This document shows, in pieces, positions 26,638 to 36,043 of a stretch of DNA of 64,000 bases. Within the stretch, counting starts at the first letter, position 1. Each line of letters begins with the position of its first letter. The stretch is from DRYS01 sp964491605 (GTDB lineage: Archaea > Thermoproteota > CALKCG01 > B24 > DRYS01). The notes under the pieces were generated by a model that was given only the letters and a program-made list of their open reading frames with translations, searched no databases and was not told the origin of the DNA. The stretch lies in the NCBI GenBank assembly GCA_964491605.1, contig CAZBGY010000007.1:1-64000 (forward strand), written 5' to 3'. The position numbers and the translations under genes are program-made.

Positions 26638-27285
26638 GTGTATTCCGGTGGTAGTTTAGCATGTAGATGCGTTATGCCCACATACGTTAAACGTGTAGGT
26701 CCAGGTTCAAGGCTTACAGGACGCAGAGTTGCTATCATCGCTGCGAACGAGTTCGAAGATGTAGAGCTGCTGTATCCTTTCCTAAGACTTAGCGAGGAGG
26801 GAGCTGAGATAGTTATAGTGCCTGTGAGGAAGGGGCTTCATCCTAGACCATCGGTAATAAACAAACCTGTAACCGGACGCTACGGTACACCTATACCCTT
26901 GGAGGTTTTCGGTGAAGGTGTAAGATACGCCATATTGGATTTGAACGCTGTTAAACCGGAGGAGTTCGACGCATTTATAATACCTGGAGGATTTTCACCG
27001 GATAGCTTGAGGATAATACCTGAAGTCTTGGAGTTGGTTAAGAGGGCTCACAGCTTAGGGAAGATTATAGCGGCTATATGCCATGGTCCACAAGTTCTGA
27101 TATCAGCTGGGTTGGTTAAAGGTAGAAGGGTTACATCCTATGCCGCGGTTAAGGATGATCTTATAAACGCCGGAGCGGTATTCGTAGATGAACCTGCTGT
27201 TAGGGATGGGAATATAATAACTGCTAGGGTTCCAGACGATCTACCTGAATTCTGCAGATTAATCATAGAAGCCTTATCTAGCTAA
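26638..27285 (+). CDS. DJ-1/PfpI family protein (intracellular protease/deglycase)
   Basis: About 215 residues; start is GTG 26638 or ATG 26674. It has the acidic residue in NEFEDVELLYP and the nucleophilic Cys in IAAICHGPQVLISAGLVKGRRVTSY, the core of PfpI-type enzymes. A long N-terminal tail (MPTYVKRVGPGSRLTG) precedes the first strand. Family members act as glyoxalases, deglycases or peptidases against damaged proteins. It lies just downstream of the PUA gene. Confidence 0.85.
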   Translation: MYSGGSLACRCVMPTYVKRVGPGSRLTGRRVAIIAANEFEDVELLYPFLRLSEEGAEIVIVPVRKGLHPRPSVINKPVTGRYGTPIPLEVFGEGVRYAILDLNAVKPEEFDAFIIPGGFSPDSLRIIPEVLELVKRAHSLGKIIAAICHGPQVLISAGLVKGRRVTSYAAVKDDLINAGAVFVDEPAVRDGNIITARVPDDLPEFCRLIIEALSS

Positions 27286-27331
27286 GAGGATAGACTCGGT
27301 ATAATCCTAGACCACATATGTTAGCTTCAGG

Positions 27332-28306
27332 GTGTCGTATACTTTGCTAGAGAAGGACATGGATGTAGTTTGCGCCGGAGAATGTATAGTTGATCTAATA
27401 CCTATTGATAGGAATGTATATAAGGCATGCTTCGGAGGATCGCCGATGAATACCGCTATCGCTTGTAGCAAGCTTGGATTAAAGACAGGCGTGATAACAT
27501 GCATCGGTAGAGATCCGCTAGGCAACTTCCTTGCCGATACCTTACGATATAATTCAGTCGATGTAAGCCGTATCCGTGGCTCAAGCTATAGGACTACACT
27601 CGCGGTGGTGGTTAAGCTACCTGGAGGCGATGTAGACTATATATTCTATAGGAAGCCATGGAGCTTGAGCGCCGATACGGAGTATGTTATGGATGAAGGC
27701 GATGTAGATTATCTAAGTAGAGCACGCCTCCTCCATATATCGGGTTTCGCTTTCTCTCAGAATCCAGCGAGGGAGGAGTACCGGAAGCTTATATCGGAAG
27801 CTAGGAGACTAGGTTTGAAGATATCTCTGGATCCAACCTTCAGAGCGGATGTATGGAGAGATATGGATGAAGCTTATATGGTTTATAAGGAGCTTTTCGG
27901 TATGGTAGATATAGTTCTATCGACAGATAGGGAGCTTAAAACCCTACTTAGGCTGGATGATATACGTAGCATCTTAAACTGCTACAGGGATTACGGATGG
28001 AGAGTTTTAGGTATCAAGATGGGGGTTAGGGGCTCCATGCTCTGCGTAGATGGCGATATGGTGGGTTTAGAATCGTTTAAGGTGTATGTCTTGGATACGG
28101 TAGGCGCTGGCGATGCGTGGAATGCCGCTGTTATATATGGTATTCTAAGGGGTTTACCTATAGATGAAATCGTATTGATGGCTAACGCTGTGGCAGCTAT
28201 TAAATGTACTAGGGTGGGTGCTGTAGATGGGCTACCTACTCTAGAGGAGGTTATACGTTTCATATCATCCAGTGGTAAACCTAGGTATATAGAGCCTAGT
28301 ATCTGA
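27332..28306 (+). CDS. PfkB-family sugar kinase
   Basis: About 324 residues from GTG 27332; an ATG at 27359 with a purine-rich stretch before it would start right at the fold (VVCAGECIVDLIP). Signatures: GGSPMNTAIACSKLG near the N terminus and DTVGAGDAWNAAVI with the catalytic Asp near residue 250. Resembles fructokinase/ribokinase enzymes that phosphorylate sugars with ATP. A methyltransferase gene follows after 12 bases. Confidence 0.85.
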   Translation: MSYTLLEKDMDVVCAGECIVDLIPIDRNVYKACFGGSPMNTAIACSKLGLKTGVITCIGRDPLGNFLADTLRYNSVDVSRIRGSSYRTTLAVVVKLPGGDVDYIFYRKPWSLSADTEYVMDEGDVDYLSRARLLHISGFAFSQNPAREEYRKLISEARRLGLKISLDPTFRADVWRDMDEAYMVYKELFGMVDIVLSTDRELKTLLRLDDIRSILNCYRDYGWRVLGIKMGVRGSMLCVDGDMVGLESFKVYVLDTVGAGDAWNAAVIYGILRGLPIDEIVLMANAVAAIKCTRVGAVDGLPTLEEVIRFISSSGKPRYIEPSI

Positions 28307-28318
28307 TCGGGATGGCGG

Positions 28319-28912
28319 ATGGAGACGGATACAGGCATCTGGAGGATTAAAGCTAAGGTAAGGGATCTATATGAATCTTCGAAACATTGCTATTTAGGGT
28401 TGTATAGAGAGGAGCAAACGGCTAAATATTATGTAATCACACATAGGGTTAAACACCTCAAGTTTAACGCTGTCTTGGATGCAGGCTGCGGCCCTGGATT
28501 CTACGTAGAAGCCATATCGAGTATAGCGGGACTCTACGTAGGCTTGGATATATGTAGGGATTTCGTCGAGCTAGCTAGAGATACGTATAAGCATCTAGGG
28601 AATGTAGAGTTTGTAGTAGGCGATATCGATAATCCCCCATTTAAAGATGGGTCTTTCGATCTTGTTGTAGCTGTCACACTTCTTCAGAATCAGCCGGATC
28701 CGCTATTAACCCTCCTTGAGCTTACGAGACTCGTGAAGGATAATGGTATCATAGCAGTTACATTCCTTAAAAAGATGTTTACGGTGAAGGATGTATTAAG
28801 CTTCATGGAATCTCTGAGACTGACCCCTATTTACATCGATGATAGCACCGCAGACTATATCGTCATATGTAGGAGGGGAAACTTGTCATCGAATCAGCTA
28901 AACCCATCGTAG
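28319..28912 (+). CDS. class I SAM-dependent methyltransferase
   Basis: 197 residues. Motif I VLDAGCGPGFYVEAIS, acidic LDICRDF, FVVGDIDNPPFKDGSFDLVVAV and a C-terminal LVKDNGIIAVTFL give a small-molecule-type Rossmann methyltransferase. The substrate is unknown. It follows the PfkB kinase closely. Confidence 0.85.
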   Translation: METDTGIWRIKAKVRDLYESSKHCYLGLYREEQTAKYYVITHRVKHLKFNAVLDAGCGPGFYVEAISSIAGLYVGLDICRDFVELARDTYKHLGNVEFVVGDIDNPPFKDGSFDLVVAVTLLQNQPDPLLTLLELTRLVKDNGIIAVTFLKKMFTVKDVLSFMESLRLTPIYIDDSTADYIVICRRGNLSSNQLNPS

Positions 28913-28927
28913 AATCATGAAGGCGTC

Positions 28928-28938
28928 AAATATATTTA
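28928..28938 (+). promoter_or_regulatory. TATA box for the SWIM-domain gene
   Basis: AAATATATTTA is centred near 28933, about 36 bases before the ATG at 28969, leaving a leader of roughly 10 bases. Confidence 0.5.
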
Positions 28939-28968
28939 GCATCTCTCTATTAGGATTATTATGAAGTT

Positions 28969-29205
28969 ATGCCTTTAGATCTTATGGTGGATAAGGCTTT
29001 CAGACTCGTAAGGGATGGTAAGATCGAAGAGATAGGCGGGGATCGTTTTAACGTTATAGGTGACCATGGAACGTACACCGTTCAGATGGACCCCACTGGT
29101 AAACTTACCTGCAGCTGTCCAGGATTCTCTAGGAGGAGGATGTGCAGTCATGTAGCTGCTGTCATAATCTATAGAGACTTAAAGCTTTCAAAGTCTACCC
29201 GCTAG
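28969..29205 (+). CDS. small SWIM zinc-finger protein
   Basis: 78 residues. YTVQMDPTGKLTCSCPGFSRRRMCSHVAAVIIY is a SWIM motif (C-x-C-xn-C-x-H). Archaeal single-SWIM proteins are often linked to recombination (Sws1-like) or to helicases; no partner gene is nearby. Convergent with the nicotinate phosphoribosyltransferase gene, 14 bases apart. Confidence 0.8.
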   Translation: MPLDLMVDKAFRLVRDGKIEEIGGDRFNVIGDHGTYTVQMDPTGKLTCSCPGFSRRRMCSHVAAVIIYRDLKLSKSTR

Positions 29206-29219
29206 ATGACTGGTTACAG

Positions 29220-30446
29220 TTAGATGCATACCTTAGATAGCTGTCGTAGAACATAGCTCCTTATATCCGACGGCCGGGGTAGATCCACTATTATCTTCCC
29301 ATCCTTCATAAGCGGTTCTAGTATATTCTCCATACCGATACCGCATGATGGACATGAAGGCCTGCTAGACCCTATAGGCTCGACATCGATCCTTAAACAT
29401 TCAGGACATCTCCAAACATCCTTCCTACCAGAGAATTTCCCTCTTTTAGCTATAGGCTTACCTTCAACCTCGACTATATCCATAGCGAAGTCTACGGTAG
29501 GCGCATTGCTTATGGATGTTCCTACACCGAAACCGTCGGCTCCAGCCTCTACAAGCTCATCTATATTCTCATCATCTATACCGCCGGATACTATTATTTT
29601 CACATCATTATACCCCCTAAGGTTAAGCTCCCATCTAACCTCCCTGATTATCTCCCCGAAATCCCCTTTACGCGAGCCCGGCGTATCCAGCCTAACACCT
29701 ACTAACCTACCATCTAAAGCTTCCGCAGCCATAAGCGCCTCCACCTTCTCATCGTAGAATGTATCTACGAGAGCTATCCTCGGAACATCCTGCGGCAGCG
29801 TCTCATCGAACGCCTTCCATGCCTTCACCTGATCACCGAAAACTATTATCAAGGCGTGGGGCATGGTACCGGTAGGCCTGATACCTGCAGCTTCAGCTCC
29901 TATTATGCTCGATACACCGTCGACCCCACCTATATAGCTAGCTCTATCTATCATAGGTGCTAAAGCTGGATGCATCCTCCTTATACCGAAACCTAATACC
30001 ATACGATCGCCAGCCTTCTTCTTAATCCTCGCAGCCATGGTAGCCACCCCTGTAGACTGACATAGCAATCCTAGTAGAGGTGTTTCGAATAGGCAGAATC
30101 TACCGTATGATCCTTCAACCCTCATAACGGGTACACGTACACCTTTGATATCGTTCGATGTGAACAGCGTCCCCTCCCTTAAGCCGTAGACGTCAACCGG
30201 ATACCCCTCTAAAAGTTTTAACGCTTCCTCAACACCGCATAAGATAGCCCAAGGCCAACCTCTAGGTAGCTTACCGCATGTCACCTCCATAGCAACCCTT
30301 ACATCGCTCATACGATACTTCTCCAGTATCATCCTAGTTCTCTCGAAGTAGATATCTGTGGTTAAACCTTTCTTGATTTCCTCATCGGTAGCTATGTAGA
30401 AATGTCTACTCCACGGCAAACCCACTAGGTATTTCTCTTGCGACAC
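29220..30446 (-). CDS. pncB: nicotinate phosphoribosyltransferase, archaeal type with zinc ribbon
   Basis: 408 residues. It converts nicotinate and PRPP to nicotinate mononucleotide (NAD salvage). Seen: TDIYFERTRMILE near residue 30, FETPLLGLLCQSTGV, GFGIRRMHPALAPMIDRASYIGG near 150-170, GTMPHALI, IALVDTFYDEK, VRLDTPGSRKGD, IIVSGGIDDENI and GVGTSISNAP. A C-terminal zinc ribbon (CPEC..CPSC) is typical of the archaeal subgroup. A nicotinamidase-like gene at 20.3 kb could provide its substrate. Confidence 0.92.
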   Translation of the reverse strand: MSQEKYLVGLPWSRHFYIATDEEIKKGLTTDIYFERTRMILEKYRMSDVRVAMEVTCGKLPRGWPWAILCGVEEALKLLEGYPVDVYGLREGTLFTSNDIKGVRVPVMRVEGSYGRFCLFETPLLGLLCQSTGVATMAARIKKKAGDRMVLGFGIRRMHPALAPMIDRASYIGGVDGVSSIIGAEAAGIRPTGTMPHALIIVFGDQVKAWKAFDETLPQDVPRIALVDTFYDEKVEALMAAEALDGRLVGVRLDTPGSRKGDFGEIIREVRWELNLRGYNDVKIIVSGGIDDENIDELVEAGADGFGVGTSISNAPTVDFAMDIVEVEGKPIAKRGKFSGRKDVWRCPECLRIDVEPIGSSRPSCPSCGIGMENILEPLMKDGKIIVDLPRPSDIRSYVLRQLSKVCI

Positions 30447-30502
30447 TTTTAAGCTTTCACGTATACCTGGGTCTCCTCATAAGCACAGTATACCTTCGGG
30501 TT

Positions 30503-31861
30503 TCACCTCATCATATATTCTTCATAGCGTTTAACGTATTCGATAGATCTCGCTACATCCGAGAAGAGGTTGACCACATACTCTACATCATCCTTAGAAA
30601 CTTTATCCTTCCCTTCAACCCTAGCCTTCTCGTATGCAGGTGTTAGTAGCTGTACGGCGTACCTTAGAGATTTACTAGTACCCACATCTACAAGGTATTC
30701 TAACGCATCGTCGCTTAGAGGCACCCCCTCCTCCCTAGCTCTTATCTTCAGAATCTCCCTCACTTCATCCCTACTATACATCTCGGTATTTATTATTAAG
30801 AGTCTATCTAGAAGATCTAGAGGCATGCCGTGCGGAGCTTCTACATCAGCCCCCCTCACCTTAGTTATACCTCTATTCGTAGCGAACACTATGATCGGAG
30901 AGAGCTCCGATTCTAACACTGTGCTCAGAAAGCTGAAGGCCTCTATATCAAGCATAGATACATCATCTATGAAGAGTACACCTGGTATAATCTCGGCCGT
31001 ACCTTCTTCGACTCTCTCCTTAACATATTCATCCACCCTCCTCCTAGTTTCAGAATCTATCTCCCCGCCAGCTACTCCTCCGAATAGGATCGTGAAGAAT
31101 CCTCCCCTACCCCTACTCTCCATCATATCCAGATCATGTAGAGTAACAAGGTATATGAATTCCTTCTCCTTCTCAACCGGGCCTCTAGGTCTAGGTATAG
31201 GCTTCTCCGTATAATCCGCTATCTCATAGCGTTCGGCGGCGTTCTCGGATCTACCAAGCCTTATAACCCTACCGGTCTCAGCGTCTATCTGTACGACATC
31301 ACCAACCCTTATACCCTGCGCGAGCATATTAGAAGCTAAACTCCCGCTTACGGTGAAAGATCTAGATTCACTGCTTGTAGCTAAAGTAATCCTAGCTGAT
31401 TCAGCTACCTCCTGGTATGGGTTATAAGGATGTTTAGCTGTTTTAAGCTCGAAGTGGGTTAGCTCACCTTCATAGACCTTCCTCCTCTCCCTAAGCCTTA
31501 CACCTATAGCTTTCCTAACAGCCCTCATCAATACTTCTGTCTTCTTTAATTCGCTGGAGTATATTTCAGAGGCGTGGAGAGTTATAAACGGGACATCCTT
31601 CCCAAGCTCCCTAGCTATGCCCATAGCTATAGCAGTCTTCCCAGTCCCAGGAGGACCTGCTAGCAGAACAGCTCTACCAGCCATCTTCCCCTTCTTAATC
31701 ATCTGAACGATTATACCGGCAGCCTCCCTGGCAGATATCTGGCCGACCATACCATCGGCTACGGGTAATGCCTTAAGCTTCTCATCTAAGCCTAAACCCT
31801 TTATATGGCTATGCGCACCCACCCTCTCGAATCTTGTTACGGGTGTTATGCTACTGCTCAT
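30503..31861 (-). CDS. TIP49/RuvB-like AAA+ ATPase
   Basis: 452 residues, like eukaryotic RuvBL1/2 and their TACK-archaeal relatives. Walker A GPPGTGKT (residues 69-76), an OB-like domain II insertion around residues 130-290, Walker B VLFIDDVSMLDIEAFSFL, then a C-terminal lid. Walker B has Asp-Asp and Ser where eukaryotic proteins have Glu and His (DEVHMLDIE), which might slow ATP hydrolysis. Transcribed divergently from the UPF0016 gene. Confidence 0.9.
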   Translation of the reverse strand: MSSSITPVTRFERVGAHSHIKGLGLDEKLKALPVADGMVGQISAREAAGIIVQMIKKGKMAGRAVLLAGPPGTGKTAIAMGIARELGKDVPFITLHASEIYSSELKKTEVLMRAVRKAIGVRLRERRKVYEGELTHFELKTAKHPYNPYQEVAESARITLATSSESRSFTVSGSLASNMLAQGIRVGDVVQIDAETGRVIRLGRSENAAERYEIADYTEKPIPRPRGPVEKEKEFIYLVTLHDLDMMESRGRGGFFTILFGGVAGGEIDSETRRRVDEYVKERVEEGTAEIIPGVLFIDDVSMLDIEAFSFLSTVLESELSPIIVFATNRGITKVRGADVEAPHGMPLDLLDRLLIINTEMYSRDEVREILKIRAREEGVPLSDDALEYLVDVGTSKSLRYAVQLLTPAYEKARVEGKDKVSKDDVEYVVNLFSDVARSIEYVKRYEEYMMR

Positions 31862-31903
31862 AGTGCTTCACTCATCCATCAAGATTCAAAAACTGGAGCT
31901 AGA

Positions 31904-31914
31904 TAAATTTATAT
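31904..31914 (+). promoter_or_regulatory. TATA box for the UPF0016 gene
   Basis: TAAATTTATAT, centred near 31909. Transcription would start near 31935, giving a leader of about 27 bases with AGGTGGA before the ATG at 31962. This supports the short protein start. Confidence 0.45.
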
Positions 31915-31961
31915 CATGTACCGCTACCCGAAGTTATGGGATAACATGTGAAGGTGGAGTT

Positions 31962-32543
31962 ATGGAGCCGACTGCTATCCTAACCACTCTAGCTATACTC
32001 TTAATAGCGGAGATGGGGGATAAGACTCAGCTTGCAGCTATAGCTATATCGCTATGCAACCCTAAGGCTAAAACTAGAATATTCATAGGCTGCATTTTAG
32101 GTTTCTCTATAGTAAATATGGCTACTATCGGTGTGGGAGGCTTCATATCATCCATACTACCGTATATTTTGATAAAGATCGTCTCAGCTTCAGCCTTCCT
32201 TATATTTGGGATCCTATTATTGAGGGGAGAGGACTTACTCCCGACGGTTGATGTGAGGTATGGACTACTCTCTTCCACGATTCTTATAGGATCCCTAGAA
32301 TTTGGAGATAAAACGAACCTTGTAACCCTAGGTTTAGCTACATACTTTGGGTTAGAATCGATCTACGAGCTTATCATAGGCTTGATGCTTGCTTCGATCA
32401 TCTTAATGGGGGTGGCTTTCATATCAGCATCGATCTTAACCAAATTCATATCTAGATCCAAGCTTAAATATATCTCGGCTTCCATACTCATTCTGATAGC
32501 CTTATACATGCTAGCTGAGGCTATAGTAGATGTCCTATCGTAG
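31962..32543 (+). CDS. UPF0016/GDT1 (TMEM165) family cation transporter
   Basis: 193 residues from ATG 31962; the frame is open further upstream but AGGTGGA and a TATA box support this start. Six hydrophobic segments arranged as two repeats, each with the family signature E-x-G-D-K-T (AEMGDKTQLAAIA and LEFGDKTNLVTL). Family members transport manganese and/or calcium, often as exporters. Its last 9 bases overlap the convergent aldehyde oxidoreductase gene. Confidence 0.9.
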   Translation: MEPTAILTTLAILLIAEMGDKTQLAAIAISLCNPKAKTRIFIGCILGFSIVNMATIGVGGFISSILPYILIKIVSASAFLIFGILLLRGEDLLPTVDVRYGLLSSTILIGSLEFGDKTNLVTLGLATYFGLESIYELIIGLMLASIILMGVAFISASILTKFISRSKLKYISASILILIALYMLAEAIVDVLS

Positions 32544-34415
32544 TAGGTTCCTCCTCTTAAGCTCATCGGCTACATCGCTTAATCCAAGCTTAACTAGAGT
32601 ATCCTCTCTAGGTATACCTCTCTTATCCCATCCGAGAGATTCGAAGTATTCTCTACGAAGCTTTTCAAACTTCTCCCTATCCACTACTGCGCCAGCTTTA
32701 AACCCTGATGGGAGCGGATCGTAGAATCTAGGCGGGTTATCGTCATCCTCCACAGCCTTCCAGTAAGCATCAGGCCCGCCTATCAGTAGTAGAACCCTCT
32801 GTATAGAAAGCATCCTAGGTACGTATACGTTATACCAGTCATCCATAGTTATACCGAATCCTGTAACACTGTTAAGGAGGCGGAAGACTATATCACCCTC
32901 CACGGAGAAGCTATTAAACGCGCAGAGTACGGCTGAATCTGCGAATAACGCACCGGATTCCCTTAGATCCACCCTACCAGATCTTAAAGGTATATTCGCC
33001 ACCGACGTATGGTCACCCCCCTGTGTCGAGCATGCGTAAGCCGTCTCCATAGTGTAATCTAGACCGCTCCTAACACCGTGAGCACCTACGGCTACACCCT
33101 TAACCTGAACAGCATACTTTAAGACATCCACACCCTTCCTAGCGCTTATGATCCTTGCAGCTCTATAGGTACCTTCAGCTAGTATATCTCCTATCCCCTC
33201 TCTATAGGCTATCATATGCATGAGCTTAGCGAAGGCTTCAACATCACCCCATCTAAGCGGGAAACCTATATCATTCTCATCGAGTATCCCTCTCTGGTAG
33301 AGTTCAGCTGCGAATCCTAGCACGTTACCCGTTTGTATACCACACAATCCTAGCTCATCTGCTAACGCGCATATATAGACGACGGATTCCGGATCGAATA
33401 TACCAAGATTCGCTCCTAGGTATGCTTGCATCTCGTAATCCGGGTTATCGGTTATATACCCTTTAAATCTCCCAGATTTTATGCATGCTATCTTAAGGCA
33501 TGTAATAGCACAGCCGAAATCACCCCAGAAGCGTTTAACCCAGAGTCTAGCCTCATAGTATGCGGTCGAAGTTTCAATCCTATCATGCCACTCCTCCTGC
33601 CAGTTCCTAACGGGTTCACTACTCGTAGCAGCGGCTACTGAGAGGAAGCCGGCTGCAGTTCCTCTAAACCTCATATTGTTGAATCCAAGGTGGAGCCTCC
33701 AGATCTCTCTGATCAGCTTCTCGGTTTCAACCATATCCTTAGCTTCGGGTAGCGGGTTTGTTCCTTTAACCACGATAGCTTTCAGGTTCTTAGACCCCAT
33801 GACAGCCCCATACCCCCCATATCCAGCTGCATGAGTCCACTTAGACATAACGCTCGCAGTTCTAACCATCTTCTCCCCGGCTGGGCCTATATAGAGTACG
33901 CCAGGTTCCTTGAGGAGACCCCTCCCAGGCTTCCACCCATACCTATCCACCCATTCTTTGAGTAGAGAAGCTAACGTTTCTCTTCCCTTCTTACCCCAGA
34001 TATGGGATGCATTCCTTATCTCCACATCATCATCGAATATCGATATATAGACAGGGTTCTCGGCTTTCCCTGATACGATTATACCATCATAGCCAGCGCA
34101 TCTCAGCTCTACGGGGAATTCGCTTGAAACTGTTGAGCCGATTATACCATTACTTTGAGGGGATTTACCTGAAACGCAGATTCTAGCCCCTGGATAATAG
34201 CCTGTGAGTGGTCCTGCTAAGAATAGTAGGAGGTTCTCCTCTCCGAGAGGGTCTATGGAATCCCATCGTCTACCAAGCCTATCCCATAGGATCTTAGTAG
34301 CTAACCCCCTCCCACCTATATACATCCTCGCTATACTCTCATCCAGCTTCTCCTCTTTTACGGAGCCTCTCGATAGATCTACCTCAAGCACCCTACCGTT
34401 GTACCCGTAGATCAC
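32535..34415 (-). CDS. tungsten-dependent aldehyde:ferredoxin oxidoreductase family enzyme
   Basis: 626 residues, normal AOR length. N-terminal MIYGYNGRVLEVDLS, YIGGRGLATKIL, GPLTGYYPGARICVSGKSPQSNGI, AGYDGIIVSGKA and GGYGAVMGSKNLKAI are pterin-binding domain hallmarks. The [4Fe-4S] site near residue 295 reads C-x3-C-x4-C (CAITCLKIAC) instead of the common C-x2-C-x3-C, with the fourth Cys in LCAFNSFS. The gene ends 2 bases after a ferredoxin-like gene begins its operon, so electrons probably pass to that protein. The aldehyde substrate is unknown. Confidence 0.9.
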   Translation of the reverse strand: MIYGYNGRVLEVDLSRGSVKEEKLDESIARMYIGGRGLATKILWDRLGRRWDSIDPLGEENLLLFLAGPLTGYYPGARICVSGKSPQSNGIIGSTVSSEFPVELRCAGYDGIIVSGKAENPVYISIFDDDVEIRNASHIWGKKGRETLASLLKEWVDRYGWKPGRGLLKEPGVLYIGPAGEKMVRTASVMSKWTHAAGYGGYGAVMGSKNLKAIVVKGTNPLPEAKDMVETEKLIREIWRLHLGFNNMRFRGTAAGFLSVAAATSSEPVRNWQEEWHDRIETSTAYYEARLWVKRFWGDFGCAITCLKIACIKSGRFKGYITDNPDYEMQAYLGANLGIFDPESVVYICALADELGLCGIQTGNVLGFAAELYQRGILDENDIGFPLRWGDVEAFAKLMHMIAYREGIGDILAEGTYRAARIISARKGVDVLKYAVQVKGVAVGAHGVRSGLDYTMETAYACSTQGGDHTSVANIPLRSGRVDLRESGALFADSAVLCAFNSFSVEGDIVFRLLNSVTGFGITMDDWYNVYVPRMLSIQRVLLLIGGPDAYWKAVEDDDNPPRFYDPLPSGFKAGAVVDREKFEKLRREYFESLGWDKRGIPREDTLVKLGLSDVADELKRRNLLR

Positions 34416-34417
34416 GC

Positions 34418-34939
34418 CTATATCACCTCCTCACCATATATGAGTATGGATAGATCCTTTGCGACATCTATAGGTTTACGAGCATAACCCTTCTTCAAAA
34501 CATCGAAATCTGGACGCGGCTTATCCAGCTTAGCTAGAACTAAAGCGTTATAGCCAACCTCTTGACATACCTTAACGCATTCAGGATCCCCACCGCATAG
34601 ATCGCATATAACAACATACCCATCCCTTGGATGGATGAACGGTACCGCTCCTGGGCATGCTTCGATGCATTTACCGCAACCGGTACATTTATCCCTATCC
34701 ACCAGTACAGCGCCCGTAGACTCATCTACGGAGAGAGCTTGAAACGGGCATACGCTAACACATGGATAATCCATACACTGAGTACATAGATGCGGCACCT
34801 CCAACCCAGGGGTATACATGAATATCCTTATCCTAGATGCTTCAGGCCATATCCTACCTTCATGCTTCAAGCTACATACGATTTCGCATTTCCTACAACC
34901 TGTACATCGCGGATAATCCCTAGCTATCCAGATAGGCAT
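34418..34939 (-). CDS. 4Fe-4S ferredoxin-type electron-transfer protein with about four clusters
   Basis: 173 residues with four Cys clusters: CTGCRKCEIVC; CTQCMDYPCVSVCP; CTGCGKCIEACP; and CDLCGGDPECVKVC. It resembles the HycB/YdhY/BamC family of iron-sulfur partners. It stops just before the aor start, so both are co-transcribed, and it likely carries electrons from the tungsten enzyme. A TATA box lies 40 bases upstream of its ATG. Confidence 0.9.
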   Translation of the reverse strand: MPIWIARDYPRCTGCRKCEIVCSLKHEGRIWPEASRIRIFMYTPGLEVPHLCTQCMDYPCVSVCPFQALSVDESTGAVLVDRDKCTGCGKCIEACPGAVPFIHPRDGYVVICDLCGGDPECVKVCQEVGYNALVLAKLDKPRPDFDVLKKGYARKPIDVAKDLSILIYGEEVI

Positions 34940-34973
34940 GACACCACCTACGCTTTACTTATCCCCCGAATTA

Positions 34974-34984
34974 GTTATATATGT
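34974..34984 (-). promoter_or_regulatory. TATA box for the ferredoxin-aor operon
   Basis: The minus strand reads AACATATATAA. It is centred about 40 bases before the ATG at 34939; transcription would start near 34953. Confidence 0.5.
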
Positions 34985-35219
34985 TTAACGCTAAACTCAC
35001 TAGAACATTCATCCTATCTTAATCTAGCTGAATATGTATCGTAGCATCTGTAGCGTTATAGTGCTTAAAACTTAAGGGCTGAGCAAACCGAATATAATCG
35101 AATATGGGTATTGAGGTTATTTTACATGCATGTTTAAACAGAGTGCGGTATGAAGCGTAAGATTTAACAGTAGATAACATAGAGTATAATTCTAGCCATC
35201 CACCGTCTGGGGGGTTACT

Positions 35220-36029
35220 ATGGCTAAGATGAGCCATATCCAAGATCTTAAATTCAGATTGATGACGGTAGATCTTCTCAGGTTAGCTAAGAAGAGATTT
35301 ACATATAGGGATCTATCGAAGATGGTTAATCTGCAGATAACAGTTCTAAGCCGCTATGTTAAGGGACATGTACTTCCCAGTACTGATAGAGCTCTGAAGA
35401 TATGGAGTACTCTCAACCCTATAGTAGGTCTTGAAAGCGAGCTTTGGCGTAGAGTAGTATTCAACGAGGATGGATACTTCGATAATACGGGTATAATCGG
35501 CAACTCTACGATACTACAGCTGGTAGCTCAAGATGCACTCTCAAGGTTTGCGGGTGTTCGTATAAATAAGGTTCTAACAGCAGCCGTAGACGGTATCCCT
35601 ATCGCTACGGCCGTAGCTCAAGCTATGGATGTAGATCTAGTTATAGCTAAGAAGAGTAAGGAGGTAGGCGTCTCAGAGTTCATAGAGGAGAGCTACATCC
35701 TGAAGGATACGGGTATGGTTGTACCCTTATACATACCTAAGAATGCTATAAAGAGGAGGGAGAGCGTACTGATAGTAGATGATATCATAAGAACAGGGGA
35801 AACCCAGAAAGCTTTGATAGGCTTAGTTCATAAATGTAAGGCTGAAGTCGCAGGTATCTACGCGTTGGTAGCTATCGGTGAGAATATAGAGGCGAAGATC
35901 TCCCCGCCTCCAGGTTGTAAAATAGAGATAGTGTTGAGGATAAAACCTGAGCAAGTATCCAAGAGGAGCGTAGAAAGTATCGGGAAGCAGAGAAGAAGGG
36001 ATAGCGAAACAGCATACCTAGAATATTAA
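35220..36029 (+). CDS. GfcR-like transcription regulator: HTH plus phosphoribosyltransferase domain
   Basis: 269 residues. The N terminus (residues ~10-60) holds a helix-turn-helix (FTYRDLSKMVNLQITVLSRYVKGH). The rest is a type I PRTase fold with PRPP loop VLIVDDIIRTGETQKAL. The combination matches GfcR (PyrE2-type) regulators, which control sugar catabolism genes in haloarchaea. It faces a ribokinase gene (convergent, 14 bases) and an aor-ferredoxin operon on the other side, so those are candidate targets. No operator was recognised. Confidence 0.85.
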   Translation: MAKMSHIQDLKFRLMTVDLLRLAKKRFTYRDLSKMVNLQITVLSRYVKGHVLPSTDRALKIWSTLNPIVGLESELWRRVVFNEDGYFDNTGIIGNSTILQLVAQDALSRFAGVRINKVLTAAVDGIPIATAVAQAMDVDLVIAKKSKEVGVSEFIEESYILKDTGMVVPLYIPKNAIKRRESVLIVDDIIRTGETQKALIGLVHKCKAEVAGIYALVAIGENIEAKISPPPGCKIEIVLRIKPEQVSKRSVESIGKQRRRDSETAYLEY

Positions 36030-36043
36030 CGCTATGCCGATAT

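Noticed and set aside
35040..35219. C/D-box small RNA upstream of the GfcR-like gene
   Set aside because: GATTTAAC/GATAACAT sequences do not form the C/D and C'/D' box set with proper spacing.
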